Positions 47,469 through 61,200 of a stretch of DNA of 64,000 bases are shown piece by piece. A model generated the notes under the pieces. That model was not told the DNA's origin and searched no databases. It worked only from the letters and a program-made list of their open reading frames with translations. Source of the DNA: Pseudisothecium myosuroides. Taxonomy: Eukaryota; Streptophyta; Bryopsida; Hypnales; Lembophyllaceae. The stretch spans positions 8,931,296 through 8,995,295 of the forward strand of contig OX637292.1 of assembly GCA_951799445.1 (NCBI GenBank). Direction: 5' to 3'. Position numbers and translations under genes: made by a program. Each line of letters starts with the position of its first letter. The stretch's first letter is position 1.

Positions 47469-48070
47469 GGAGTACCCAAGGTACAGACATCTAAAACCGC
47501 CACTTTTTCTATTGTGCATGCTTTTTTATTATTAAAGCAATCAAATTTTTTAATATTCTAACTGACTTGTGAAAAGAGATTTCAATGCATTACAAAGAAT
47601 GCTTCATTTTAATACTATATACAAAGTTGTAATATGAAGATAAAACTTTTTTCTATCAATTTCTAAAATTGTATCTTCAACAATAGGTACATATTGCTTT
47701 AATTTACAGGATGTATAGAATGTAAACATTTGATCAAATGGTGCTTTTAGGTGTCCTTACCTTACTATATTGTATTTTATCTTATAGTGGGCCCTTCCAA
47801 ATGTGCCACTAACCCCAAACCACCATCATCACTCTACATACATCTCCAAAATCAATATGTACCTATGTGAAAGAAACAATTCCAGATCCTCTACCAAGTT
47901 TGACCCGTCATAACTTTTACTTACGCTATCCAAATGTTGCGTTCCTTGGTGCGTTGGAACCTCCTTTCACTTGCCAACAATAAAAAAAATGTGAAAATTT
48001 GAGCACTTTAATAATAGTAACTAACTAGGTCCAGTAGCAAAAAGTGGCAGTTTGGGTGTGTACCCACCTT
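47469..48070. mobile_element. AAGGTGGGTA foldback element, copy 3
   Basis: The right end in inverse reads AAGGTGGGTACACACCCAAA then CTGCCACTTTTTGCTACTGG. The left end, AGTACCCAAGGTACAG..CCGCCACTTTTTCTATTGTG, is more decayed. Inner arms share GGCAAGTGAAAGGAGGTTCC with copies 1 and 2. Confidence 0.68.
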
Positions 48071-49437
48071 ACCTTAAATTTGAGTTATAAAAAACAAATT
48101 GTAGCTAAGGTAGCAACACCCATAAGCGTGAGTATACCCTGACACCAACTGTAGAGTTTCCTTAATGTGCCCCCAAAAGTACCTTGAACACGTGTCCATG
48201 TTCAATTGTGGTTGGTGGGCTCTGATTTTTTTAGATTTTGGTACTAGAATCAAGGCGGATTTACTAGAGTGCAGTTTAGGGTGTCCTAGGGAGTTCTACT
48301 TTGAAAATTCTTAGAAATTAGATGCCCCAAATTTTTTTTTTTTTTTTTTTAACTCATGATTTTCAAATGCTAATATTGAAAAAATATTTCTTTTAGAAAA
48401 ATTTGCCTCCAACTATGCTGAATTGCTTAATTCGACGGTTATGGGTGCTCCTACTTTATCATTTACTTCGGCGGATATGCAAAGAGCTTAATACGCAATC
48501 AGTAGCCTTGATTGAAACCACATGCTGCGGCCATGCATAACTTACCATATTCATTTGGACAGTGACTTCTAACAAATTTTGAGGGCGTTTGAGTTCAAAG
48601 TGTTCAAGCTATGATGGCCAATCCCAAGCTGTTTTGGCGATTCTCCAAAGACAGGGTTTGATATCCGGAACTGGGGTTGATATCCGGAGAAGGAGAAGCC
48701 CAGGGGTCTATTTTTTTCTTATGTCATTTGTGAATGATTATTGTATGTGGTTGGTTGTTTTGGCTTCAATCAGTGTTCAGGAAGAACCGGCAGCAGTCAT
48801 TTCAATGTTATTCAGTGGAATTCGGAAAAAAAAGCATCTGCAATTTGAAAACATCATGAAGAAGAAAAAGGGTGAAAAAAACTTTAAAATTTGTATTTAG
48901 TAAGAGTTAAAAATAGAGAAAATAATCAGACTCGGCAGTACTTGAAAAACCGGTTCAATATGGGAATTGGAGGAAAATAGTAGATGAAACTCAAAAAAAT
49001 ATCCTGAACATTGGTCTCAGTTGTGTTTTCAAAATAAATGTTGTTGAATTGGAGTATATTGATGGGATGGATAGAGTGAAATCAATGATTTGTATTTCAA
49101 AACTGTATAGAAAAAGACATAAATAATTATGATAACCATAAGTATTAAGTTTTTTTTTATTTTGTTAAATTTGGGGGGGGGCATACAATGTAAATTATTG
49201 CTAAAGAAACAGACACACAATTAATCTCTAATATAAGATTTATGGTCATATTTATGATTTACAATATACGACTTGTGATGTTTGGTGTAAATATTTAGCT
49301 TGCTTTAGATGAATATTATGACAACTAATAATTTATTCCAATGATCTATCAAATGCATTGAGTTCAAAAATTGGCCTTTACTTTCAAAATGACTTAAAAA
49401 AACATAGAAGAATTTTTTTTTAAGTCATTGTATTAAT
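48071..49437. other. Intergenic, no gene seen
   Basis: Holds a GC-richer patch near 48580-48730 in which TTGATATCCGGA is repeated. Its 103-codon frame has no domain and is probably chance. Confidence 0.4.
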
Positions 49438-50053
49438 TTGCACTTAACACTCCAAGCTCAAGGACAAAGTATCTTGCCAAAATCTTGTCCAAGGGCCCAA
49501 GAGGTTTGGGACTATGCTCAGTCCATTCTCTACCACATCCAAGGGGACTCAACCGGACCCCATACCCGTTTTGACTTCTCCCAATGTATTTTTGGATCTT
49601 TGCTTCCAAAACGTTTTCATGTTCTCCGAACCATTTGGACCCTTCTACGTGGCTCGTCGCTTTGGCTTATCTGGATTTCCCGTAATAGTACGGTTTTTTC
49701 TAACAACCGGTGGCCTTTGGAGGTTACTCACGACAATATGTGGAATGCGCTACTTGATTCTGGGCGCGCGGCACAATTAAAGGCATGAATAGGGGCTCAA
49801 CAGCGCCTCCAATAAGCTTCTACCATTTGGGATAGATTTGATAACATTTGGATCCACTCTCCTGTTCTTGCTAGTAGGCTAGATTCATGCATTATCTGGA
49901 ACAAGAAGGGCCCTCCCCTTTGTTTGTTTCAGTAATTCTCTTGGTTTCTTTTTGGCTCTTGCTCTTATCTCTTCATTGTCCAGCTCTTGAGCTTGGTTGT
50001 TGTTCTTGGTTTTTTTTAATGCAATGGTTCGTTCCATTTGTTCAAAAAAATCT
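49438..50053 (+). pseudogene. LINE reverse-transcriptase C-terminus and 3' tail
   Basis: The frame 49438-49788 encodes CPRAQEVWDYAQSIL...LWLIWISRNSTVFSNNRWP, the zinc-binding region found at the end of plant LINE (and related) reverse transcriptases. It is followed by an untranslated tail with TCTTGGTTTTTTTTAATGCA, then GGTTCGTTCCATTTGTTC and an A-run. This is a 5'-truncated insertion, the usual fate of LINEs. Confidence 0.8.
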
Positions 50054-51025
50054 ACAAAAGGAAATAAATTAAGTTTCAAATTTTTGGTTTCAAATTTTTT
50101 TAGATGAATATTTGTTAATAAAATGGTAAGTTGGATTGTATTGATGTGATGTATAAGTCATAGTTTCCAACTTTTGTTCAAAAATCATCATTGGGTTGTT
50201 GTTCTCAGTGATTTTTTAACACATCCTTATAGAAATTTAAACTATTCTTGGTAGGATGGCAAAGAAGATATAAAAAATTTATATGTATTGTACAAAGATC
50301 AATATGAGCTAGAATATACAAAAAATAAGAAATAACAAAATCTTTGCATTAGAAGGTTAGCCAATTTCGGTGAATGGTCTTTGGTAAACATTGCAACTAA
50401 GTTAGATATAGCTTGTTGATTTTCTTTTGCATTGATGCTAAAAGTTGGCAATATGTTGCCTTTCTTTATTCAACTGTCATAGGCAAATAGTTGGGACAAC
50501 TTACACTTATTATTTCAAAAAAATTAAGTCACTAAATATTTGGAAAGTATTGGCCTCGTACGTATGTTGAAAAAGTAAAGATTATTGACACCCTATCTAA
50601 AGCCCCATACAATCATTGGGGCCTTAATGACATTGTTGCAAAGTCACTAAAATGTTGAGTATGGCAAGGGATATTAGAATTGATATAACTATTTGTACAA
50701 AAGTTGTGAGTCCAACCGTCTCACAATGGCATTTCATGAAAAAACAAACAATATATGCATAGTCATGCTGAAATAAAGTAAATTAATTTTATAGATGCCA
50801 AATTCAACTTCTCAAAAAATGTTAAACATTCGTTTGATGGGTGATGGACTACTATGTGGCAATGGTAATAAAAAACCATTCCATTTTTAATAATGCTATG
50901 CAAATTTGTATTTTTTATATCAAAAGATGAATTTTAAATCAAATGCAGCCATCAAATATCATCTCCATTGTATTCCATGAACATATTTTGATAGAACTCA
51001 ATCCCTTATGGAATATACAGTCAAA
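50054..51025. other. Intergenic, no gene seen
   Basis: AT-rich, with no frame or repeat end that can be supported. Confidence 0.45.
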
Positions 51026-51029
51026 TTAA

Positions 51030-51961
51030 CCCCTAAAGGACCAAGGCCTTTTTTCTACCCAAAAACACTCAAAACTGCCATATCTATAGCAAAGAGTAAA
51101 AAAAAATTTAAATTGTTTTTTTTTCACATCTAATAATAGGAACTTACACTTAACTAGTATGAGAGTGTGTGGAAAAAAATTCAGAATTTTTGATTGCACA
51201 AATTGCAAGATATCTGCGCTTCAAGTGAAAAAAACAAGTTTTTCAACACATTGTGGGACTAGATCTTTTTACTTTGAACATTTTTAACTTAAAATTTTTT
51301 GCACTACAGAGTTTTGAGCTTTAAATATTTATAGTGGAGAATTGAGTTGAGAGTCTAGGAAAAAAAAATTCAAAAAAACTTAATTATCATTCTTAAAAAA
51401 ATTGTCAAATAGAAGTAGGTACGAGATAGAAGGAAAATCTAAAATATTCATATATTTTAGATGGAATTAAAATGCACTAATCCCAATGGTGAGATTGTTC
51501 TAGCAAGTAAATCAAACCATGTAAAAAAAAATTTGAAAATTTGAAAAAATTGCATTAAGAAATGAATCCTACAAGTTATTTTTTTTCAAGGAGATGCTCT
51601 AACTACCCGAAAAACAAGGATGTCCATAACTTTCTCATAACAAATCCAAATGAAATGAATCAAAGCTTTCCAAAAAGACAAAAATATAATTTATGAGAAA
51701 AAAATATTAAAAAAAAATTCAAATTTTTGTCCATTTTTTTTGCTGCCCAGGCTAGCCCCTGGCTCCCGTCCCCTATTTTGAGCTTATTTGGTCATAACTT
51801 TTGTTCCCGGGCACCGATTGTGAAAAAAATTATATTCCCACAAAGTTTATCAGTTTTTCTATCTCCAAAAAAAGTTTTAAAAAATCAGGAGAAAATTTCA
51901 GCTTGTAGGTACCTGCCCGAAAACGCATTTGTCCCCCAAAAGAACAGCGGTCTTTTAGGGG
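51030..51961 (+). mobile_element. TTAA-flanked element, subfamily A (932 bp)
   Basis: CCCCTAAAGGACCAAGGCC...GCGGTCTTTTAGGGG with TTAA at 51026-51029 and 51962-51965. Close relative of the nested copy at 21854-22769 (opposite orientation) and of 25390-26324 over its left part. Non-coding. Confidence 0.9.
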
Positions 51962-51965
51962 TTAA

Positions 51966-53020
51966 TTTCAAATAAAGAATGAACACAAACATGCTACAAG
52001 CACACAGAAACTTCATTTTTTAATTTTTCTTTAGTTTTTTCATTGATTTATTTGTTTTTAGATTCTTGGGTTAGCTTTTTAACAGTTGTACAATATAGAT
52101 TTTTGCAACTTTTTTTTTACAAATATTCTATAGTTTGAGGGATAAAAATATGTTTAGCCTAAAGAAATAACTTTTCAATTCACAAATGACCTTCAGAAAC
52201 AATTTGAATAATTAAATTAAATAAAATCCTAAAAATTTATCATATTTAAAATACATCATTTAAAATTTAAAGAGAATTTCTTATGAATATTACAAATATT
52301 CAATCTTTAATCAACTTTAGAAGGGATTTTCAACCAAGAATTTTTAATTTCATAGAATGTTTTTGGCTAGTGCAGCAATAAATCTAATGTATGGAGACAA
52401 AACTTGAGACAAAACTTTTGCTTAGAAATTGTCTTTAAATTATTATTCTAATTTTTATTATATAATACATCTTCATAATTTTAGAAATTTTGGCTACCTT
52501 TTGATCCTTAAGGGATTAAACATAGTTAATAGAATTAGTAACAAATTATATACTAAATATGTCCTAAAACTTTATAGGTCACTAAAATATCCAATCCTTA
52601 AACATTACACATAATCCTACGGATTGGGTTTTTAGTAACGTCTAAGGATTAATAATGATATTCTTACAAAAAAAAATTACTAAGCATCCAATGTCTTAAT
52701 TCAAATTTTCTTAGGTTATTTTTATGTAATTTTTTCAATGTATATCTAGTAATAGTGTCTGTGGAGTTTAGAATTTAATTAGACATTAAAAGAAAAAAAT
52801 TATCAACCCTTTTTTATGGAGTATGGAAAAATGTTATTAAGTAATTGTTGACAATCATACCAATTATAAGCAATGGTGTAGAGTATTGAAAATCCAAAGT
52901 GCTTCTTATATTTTAATGTGTATAAGGCATGCACGCAAGGTGCAATTATAGAATATTAGAATTTAAGTTTAATTGAGACAATGACACAATTCATATTGGT
53001 ATTATTAAAAATTAAAGGTC
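51966..53020. other. AT-rich DNA, no gene seen
   Basis: No feature can be supported between the two neighbouring TTAA elements. Confidence 0.45.
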
Positions 53021-53024
53021 TTAA

Positions 53025-53947
53025 CTCTAAAGGCCCAAGGCATTTTCTGGCTCCGAAACCACTGAAAAATGCCATTTTTGCTGCGATCACTTCCTAAACC
53101 AAAAAAAACTTTTTTTTTAGAATCAAACCATAGGATCTTATACTTCACTTGTCTTAGATCATGTGGTAAGAATTTCATGAAGTTTGACCATACGGATTGG
53201 AAGATATTAGTGTTTGAAGTTGGAAAAAGAAGTTTTTTTGAACTCTGGATTGCAATTTCAGATGACTTTGACAGCCATTTGTGGATTTTTTTTTGCACTA
53301 CACACCATAAAGTTAAATTTTTTTATGTTGAAAATTCGAGTTAAGAGTTGGGGAAAAAAATTTCAGAATGTTAAAACTTGATTTTCACATATAAAAAAAT
53401 TGTTAAGTAGAAGTAGGTCCAAAATTGAGCAAAACACTAAATCTTCAATAGCTCTTAGATGGAATTAAAAAAACATAATCCCAACGGTGGGATTGTTCTT
53501 GCAAACAAATTTAACCTTTTCAAAAAAAAAAAATTGAAAAAAATTGAAAATTGAATTCAAAAATGAATTTCATAAGTTGTTTTTTGAAGAAGACGCTTAG
53601 ATTGCCTGAAAAACAAGATTGTCCATAACTTTCTCATTCTGAGTCCAAATAGAATGAATCAAAGCTTCAAATATAGAAAAAAACATGATCTTTGAGACAA
53701 AAAAATCAAAAAAAAAAAATTCAATTTTTTAAAGTTTTTTTTTTCTGCCCGGCGAACTGCTTTTTTGATTTCGGGCCGCATAACTTTTTTTTCCGGGCAC
53801 CGATTGAAAAAAAAATTATATTTTTGGAAAGCCAATGTGATTTCCTATCTTCAAAAAAAGTTTCAAAAAATCAGGTCGAAATTTCAGGTCGCACGAGCCT
53901 GCCCGAAATCCCAAGTGTCCCCCAAGGGGACTTTGGGCCTTTAGGGG
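53025..53947 (+). mobile_element. TTAA-flanked element, subfamily B (923 bp)
   Basis: CTCTAAAGGCCCAAGGC...TTTGGGCCTTTAGGGG with TTAA at 53021-53024 and 53948-53951. Nearly the same sequence as 46283-47201, including the same run lengths in several places. Non-coding. Confidence 0.9.
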
Positions 53948-53951
53948 TTAA

Positions 53952-56900
53952 TCGTGAAACAGCGGACGTTTCATGTTTGTTGGATGATTTCAGGGAGGTC
54001 TATTGGATGGAAAAAACAAGTTCTTAATCCAAATTTTTGTAAGGAGATGCTTTTAAATAAATGAAATTTAATATTTTCTCATTGTGGTATATTTTGACTT
54101 CTCCACATAAGAAGAAGTCCAATCCATAGATCATTGTGCAATGTATTTTGGAAACTTCAAGCTACTTACTCTTGATGTGAATTGAACTGTAAAAATGATC
54201 TTCCTAAAATTTAGTCCCAACCATTGAAATGTAGTCAATAAAGTGTGGTTTCCACTCTAACTTCAAGTTTTGAAAAATTCCTAAAATTGAATATTTTATT
54301 GCAATTTGAACTTTAGGCCTATAGCTATGGGTTCTTGATTTTTTATTAGAAATGAATATAGTACATATTTTTACTCCATAATATTGTATATTATCATATA
54401 CAATACACTCATGGAGAAATTTTAGATTTTTGAACCAAATTATGTATTTGATATGAATATACTTATAAAATACATGTAATTTCATCTTAAGAAAATAAAT
54501 ATAAAAAAATTCAAGAGTTTATAGTCACAAAAAAAGAATATACCAAGTCAATTGATTTGAAGATCATCTCTCTGGTCATTGAGAAACTCGTGTTTGAAGT
54601 TTTCTACCAAGCTTATTAATGTTTTGAAATTTTTAATATTTAGCCTTCTATAAGCATATTTTAAAGATTTTCTATTTAAATAGAAATCTAGAAATCTAAA
54701 ATTGACATTGTTGACTCTTTGTATTGTTTTTATTTACTGAATAATCAAATTTTATTGATTAATTTTGTAACTGAAGTAAGATTCCAACATACAAAAGCAT
54801 GTGCTATTTAAATACCAAACCCAAAATCTATTAGAATTTAAAACATCATTGGTAAACAACCAACATCAATATAGAAAAAAATGGGTAGGTTATGAACATT
54901 GTCAAAATCAATACATACAGTATTGTACTCATTGTTTAAGATTTCAATTTGGTAATTTTAGGTCATCCATATTGTATGCAATATCCACAATTGGAATGTA
55001 TTGTGTAGTATCTTTAAAAGCACATCTATTTAAAATAGAGAATTTACTATTTTTTATCTTTAAAAAAACTTTATACCATATACAAATTTGATGTTCTTAA
55101 GACAACTGTAAAAATAATAGAAATGAAGATTTGTAGATCACATAACAAAAAAACATAATTTTTGAGCATTTAAAGAATATTTATGAATCATTACATTAAA
55201 ATACAATAAACCATTGTTTTTGGCATCTAAAATCAATGAACACTTTGCATTCCAATAATTATTAAATATTTTTAATTTCATAATAATACAAATAGTTCCA
55301 AAATAGTTTTAGTTCAAAAGTCAAAGGGTAGTGGATACAAATTTCTTAAAATACAAAGATATCTAATGTATTCAAATGTAGAATATGAAGGATTAAGTTT
55401 TACCAAAAAATATTCCAATTCCACCATCTCTAGTGCAAAGACCTACAATGAAAGAAAAATACATTATTTGAAAAATACTATTGTAGGATCTTGCATTAGA
55501 TTTGCACAAGAATTTTGGAATTTATTTTTGAAGAAAACTTTGACTAAATAGATTGTAAAGTATTAGTAATTAGTGTTCAAAGTGAAATAAAAAGTTTTTA
55601 TGGTATTTTGTCAATTGGATTTTCAGACTTTGAAGGCTACTATAATAATATAATTTTCTTGCACAAATGAATTTTGAGATTTATGGTTTCAAATTTTAAC
55701 AAAATTAAAGGAAAAAAATGAAAAAAATGAAAAAATATCTATTCTTTCAAAAATTATTAAGTAAAAATAGATATGAGATGGAAGGAAAAATTAAATTGTT
55801 ACTATTTCTAAAATGGACTTTAAACATGTCAATCCTAATGGAAAGATTGTTTTAGCGTTTAATCTACAATCTATTGGCCATTTTGTTTTGAAAAACTGTA
55901 AAAATTGAGTTCATAAACAAATCTTATGTGATACTGCTTTAGGAATATGCCTTGATTGCCTAGAATTCTTCATAGTTTTTACATCTCATCATTAATCCAA
56001 ATGGAATGAATCATAGACTTTAATAATGTAGACATAAATACTATATATTTTAGAGTATGAAAAATTTTAATTTTAATTTGAGTTTTTGCTGGTTTTTTGT
56101 TATTGCCCAAGCTCGAGCATTTTGTATCTGGGTGGTTATAATTTTTTCCTAGGATTTGAATGAAATTACATTTCCAAAGAAGCTAATACATTCCCTTCCC
56201 TTCAAAAAACATTTCAAAAAATCATAGAAAATTTGGCATCATAAGAACGTATCCAAAATCCTAAAAAATCCATTCTAAATTTTTTGAACCTATAGCTATT
56301 AATTATGATATCATATAAAACTCTATTCAGTTAACTATAGATTATATTTATAGGTTTGAACATGTTATTGAATATACCAACAAATATTTCATAAAAAACT
56401 CAAAATCAAAATTCAAGAATTTATTTTTTTGTAAATTGAATACTAGCGATTTTTATATGAAAAATTGCGTATGTAAGTTCAAAATGAAATTTTTAAAATT
56501 TTTAAAGAGTCAATATTACACACGGTTGCTAAAGTTATACATGTGAATATAAAAATCAATTGTTGAAGTAAAATTTAATTTGTCTCATGGCATCTAATTA
56601 TTTTACAAAAACTATGTTGAGAACTTGTGTTTTAAGAAAGATGAAAGAGTGGAAGCATGAAACACTTGTTTATTAATTGTTTATTTATTTTTGCATTTGG
56701 AATGTAGTGTAAGGGATACTACATTTTTTGGAAAAAAATCCCCCAAAAATTAAACATAGAAATTAATAAGGACTATTAGTATTGTGTTAAAAATTTAGGC
56801 CAACGAAGAGAAAAATCTATAAAAAATATAAAAAAAGCAAAAAACAAGTCAATAGAAACTTTTAGAAAAATAAACATTTTGATGTTTAAATTGTTAAAAA

Positions 56901-57439
56901 TTGTTTATAAAAAATTAAAAAAATCAATAAAAAATATTATGATATTAATAATTTAATGTAGATGAAAATTTACCAAAGACATGATAGAAAAGCATTCCCA
57001 AATGTCTAAAACATCTAAAATGTCCAAATGTCTAAAATGCATTCTCAATAGAACTGACTTTGTAACTACATGTAGTCTAACGAGGAATTTATAGTCTATC
57101 GGCAAGGTTAAATGCTAGGGGGAAGAAAAAAAGATAAAGTTAACCCTAAAGATGGCATCCAACTTCTTCCAGAAGAAAAATAACGAGAAGATAGCAATTG
57201 TGAAATGTCAAATGTGTATAGTTTAAATATAATTTTTCCACTTATAAAATTCATATAATAATATATTTTTATTAAATGAACATAAGTGATTTTATAAAAT
57301 TTGTACGTAAATTGTCCATCCATAATCTCAATTTCTTACACATATTCCAAATACATATACTGTACTACATGTGCCCACTCACACTCTTGTGAATACATGT
57401 GTTCTACATTGGATTCCAAATATATTGAATAGAAGTGAA
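53952..57439. other. AT-rich DNA with a decayed TTAA-family copy
   Basis: From about 55.4 to 56.25 kb there are ordered but weak matches to the 0.92-kb family (TAAAAATAGATATGAGATGGAA, TCAATCCTAATGGAAAGATTG, AATCCAAATGGAATGAATCA). Elsewhere no gene, RNA or clear element is seen. Confidence 0.45.
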
Positions 57440-58289
57440 AATAACTATAATTAGTGAGATTTAACCAAAATTTTCGTTTGACGGTGGTCAAATGTTCCAC
57501 ACAGGTAGATTCAACGTCAACCCAAATGCCCATAGAAAATCTGTCCACTTCGAAGTCCAGGATGTTTTCAGCCACAATACTAATGCTGCATCGTCTCCCT
57601 CGAGCTCTGAGGAAGCTCCAAGGATGCGAGTGCGATCCAGCCACAACAAATACAGCACGCCTGCGCAATTCACTTTCGCTGTAGGAAAATTCCTTTCCAA
57701 TTTTTTAGCATTCTCTTGCATTTGATTTGTGTGCAAATATTGATCGCGGTACTTGCCGTTCAAAGTGAATAGGAAACGCTTGCTCGCCGCAGTAACTTAG
57801 AATCGTGAGCTCCGCGCGCTTTGAGTCGGTCTCGCGGATTTCCTTCAACTAATGTGGAAATCTCTTCTGAGCAACAGAAAGATTAATTAAAGGTAGCGAC
57901 ACTTGTGCATCGATCGACTTATAATTCATTGCAGCCATGATGCGCATTACGATGGTCTAATGTTTGATGGAAATGGCTCCAACTCTTGTGTGTCATGCGT
58001 TTATGGTCTTGTTAATAGAAATTTTCGCGACAATTGTACAGTTCGGGGAACTCGTGTGTCGGTAATTGAGTCGCCAAGGGTCTACTAATTAGCTCTAGAA
58101 TCGGGTGCAAGGCATTTAGAAACTTGATTTGCATTTCATTTGGAGAGTTGCTCCCCCGGATGTTGGGGAAGGAATGGATAATATGTGGACGTGTTGAATT
58201 CAGGGGAAGCAGGCGAGGTGCACGGGGAAATTCCTCATTGTACTCACTTTGAGCGCAAGACTGCACTCCACCTGTAGAAGGATCTTGCC

Positions 58290-61200
58290 ATGAGTTCAAG
58301 GACGTCCAGGAGATTTTTCGACTCAGATGACGTTCCGCGGTTGCCCTTGAGAAAGCGGCCTGGCAACTGGCTCACACCACCTGCGTCTGCTGTTAGCTGC
58401 GCGGGGACTTCATCTTCCATTCAAGTGGCACTGGCGGGTTCTGCATTGGTCAAGGATGATCGTGGGGCCGATACCGAACCTATTCGCAAGAAGACGAAAT
58501 ATGCTAGGCTCGTCGTCGGGGTGGATGTGGAGGAGCAGCAAGTCACTCGGGACCTTTGTGCCAGTTTCTTGAACTCGGAGTCCACGGAGTTCGGTAGTGT
58601 CGTGCCCTGGAGGAGCGCCAGCAATTCTCCCAATGGCATGGATCCACAGCAGAGCGGCACGACTTCGGAAGAGGATCTGACCACACGCGATGCTATTGAA
58701 AACGACTCCGCAGATGCAGTCCGAAGTGCGGCTGAGCTGTTGACGCAGCTGATATGCGAGCGAAACGCTGGAAGCAGCAATGGCCAATTGCCAGGTCCAG
58801 GCGGGCCGCCTTCTCAAGACCCTCAGCGGCAAGCCTTGGAAAAACCAATTCGCTGGGGGGTCAAGAAGAAGGTCTCGTATGAGAGTAGGAGAAGTGTGGA
58901 CTCCTGCGATCTTGGCATCTGCACTGGTTTGATACGTAAATTATCCCATGATCAAGAGCAGCCTGCTGCCAGAACGCCAGACCCGAATGCTTTTCACAGT
59001 CCCTTCGCGACTTGGGATCCATCATCGCCCAACTTCCCTGCCTCCTCGGAGCTTCACAAAGACCGGAGGTCATCGGGAGATGGCGGTGCGAGTTCCAGTC
59101 TTCAGTCGCCGGGGTTGAGTTTTCAAGGATCAAGATCTGAAAGGCAGAAAAAAATATTTCCGATGATCCCGCCCTGTCCAGGAAACATTCTGAAGTTGCC
59201 GAAAGAAATGCAGGGTCGATGGTCTTGTGAGAGGTTCGTGGACGCGCCAGTTTGAGTCCTTTGAACTGCTGGTCGAATCCGTCCACTTTGTGTGTATTTC
59301 GGTTCGGAGGACTTGCTTCATGATTAGATTAGCAAAGAGCGCTTCGCTTTCCATTAGATTTCTTAAGAGATTTCCATGCAGTTGTGCTCATGCCAGTTAC
59401 TTCTAAGTAAACCAACGAATATTTCCATCGTCCTAGACTAGCTAATTCGTAAGATAACGGAAGAATAGTCCACTACGAGGCTACCCAGTTCGAGAGTAAG
59501 TAAATGTTAGTTCTCGATTTCCCAGAGGATTGACTCCATTAAGCCAGCTGAAAACCTTGAAGGTACAACTTACAGTGAACTCATTTTGGAAACGAAGTTG
59601 ATACTACGCCTTGCTGGGCAATAGTTTGCTGACATATGATATTCGCTGCTCATTTTTTAGTGGGCTTTACTGCGATCCGACTCCTTTGAGCTATGGTGCC
59701 ACGATGCCGTTCGAAATGATCACCTGAGGGGGGCCTTGTATCTCAAGGTACCAGTGGAATTGAAATATTTTTTGTTCTACATCCTAAGTGAAAATATATT
59801 CTGGCAGGTACAAAACCGCCCAGCTGAAGTTGATCGAAATCATGCTTGAGCGAAAGACTGCCCCGGGAAGACCCATTCTGAGACCTGCGCTACGTGAGGA
59901 AGCACGAAAACACATTGGCGACACTGGATTACTTGATCACCTACTGAAACACATGACGGATACAGTGGTCAATACCGGCCAGCGTTTTCGTCGCAGACAC
60001 AACTCGGAGGGGGCAATCGAATATTGTCTTGAGCATGCCAGCCTGATGGAATTGCGAAAAGCGGCTGGAGTGGAGGATCCGTCATGGATTCCTCCGGCAG
60101 GATGGAAAGTGGGGGACAAGTTGCCCGACCGAAACTGGCAATTGAATCGTGGCATGACTTCCGCCGAAGCTGCTGAGATGAAGAAATTGAAAGAGACAGT
60201 GGGGAGACTGAAAAGGTATGTACTGTATATGGGCCTCGACCCTTCTTTCTGATGCTGTCATTCTGTGACATCGAATTATCAATTGACAACGTGGAGCTGT
60301 GATTCAGTGAAATGAAGGTTCTTTGTGGGAGTATCACCGCACCCAACCAGAGGGGTTCGTTACCCAGCCTAAGTATCTCCTACGACGATCGGTTACGTAT
60401 AACTGAAAGAGCCGAAGAGGAAGGCAATCCGATTCAGGTGAGTTTGGTAATGCTGAATGAGGTCGATTCATAAGTTGAGCTTGCTTGATATCCTGGCCTT
60501 TAATACCTTCAGGATCAATTCACAGGAAGCGTTTTCTGAATTCCCTGCAGGCATTGTACTCTAAATCCCCTCCAAAGAAACAAAGAAATGTTACAAATTG
60601 TTAATCACAGGGAATGTCACTCTCAAAGGGAAATGTGAGACAGGGAATTTTAAGGGAGTTTTAAGGGGGAAATTTGTGCATTTTTTAGTGTTATTTGAAG
60701 ATGTCCCCACCTCAAAATCAACTCAATTTGTAAAATTCAATAATCTAGAATGTAGATTTAAGCCTCTAAAATCTAATTTTAATGTAGATTTTAGTTTGCA
60801 TAATCAATTCAATCTGTAGATTTTGGAAGCTAAAATCTTACAAATATGTAGATTTTGAATTTCCAATCTTATTGATTTGTACATTTCAGAGTTTTTAGTC
60901 TAGACCATTAGCTAGATTTTAATAGTTCAAAATATTAGTTACATGTAGATTTCATTTGTTTGAACATTTTGCAATTTCATGTACTGTAAAATTTCTGAGA
61001 TTTTTGAATGTACCAACTGTAAAGATGTTAGATTTCTAAGAATTGAATTCATTGTTCACAAGATTGACAACTTACAGGTCTTATGTGTCCAACCTCATGG
61101 TACCCTCGACAATCGATATGGGACAATTTTTTATGAATCTTCTAAAATCTACCAAATATTAGGTGGAAACAACATTGAAATGTAAGATGTGTCAATGTGT

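Noticed and set aside
48589..48900. 103-codon frame beginning with SSKCSSYDGQSQAVLAIL
   Set aside because: Ends in low-complexity Lys/Phe and shows no domain; too weak to call.
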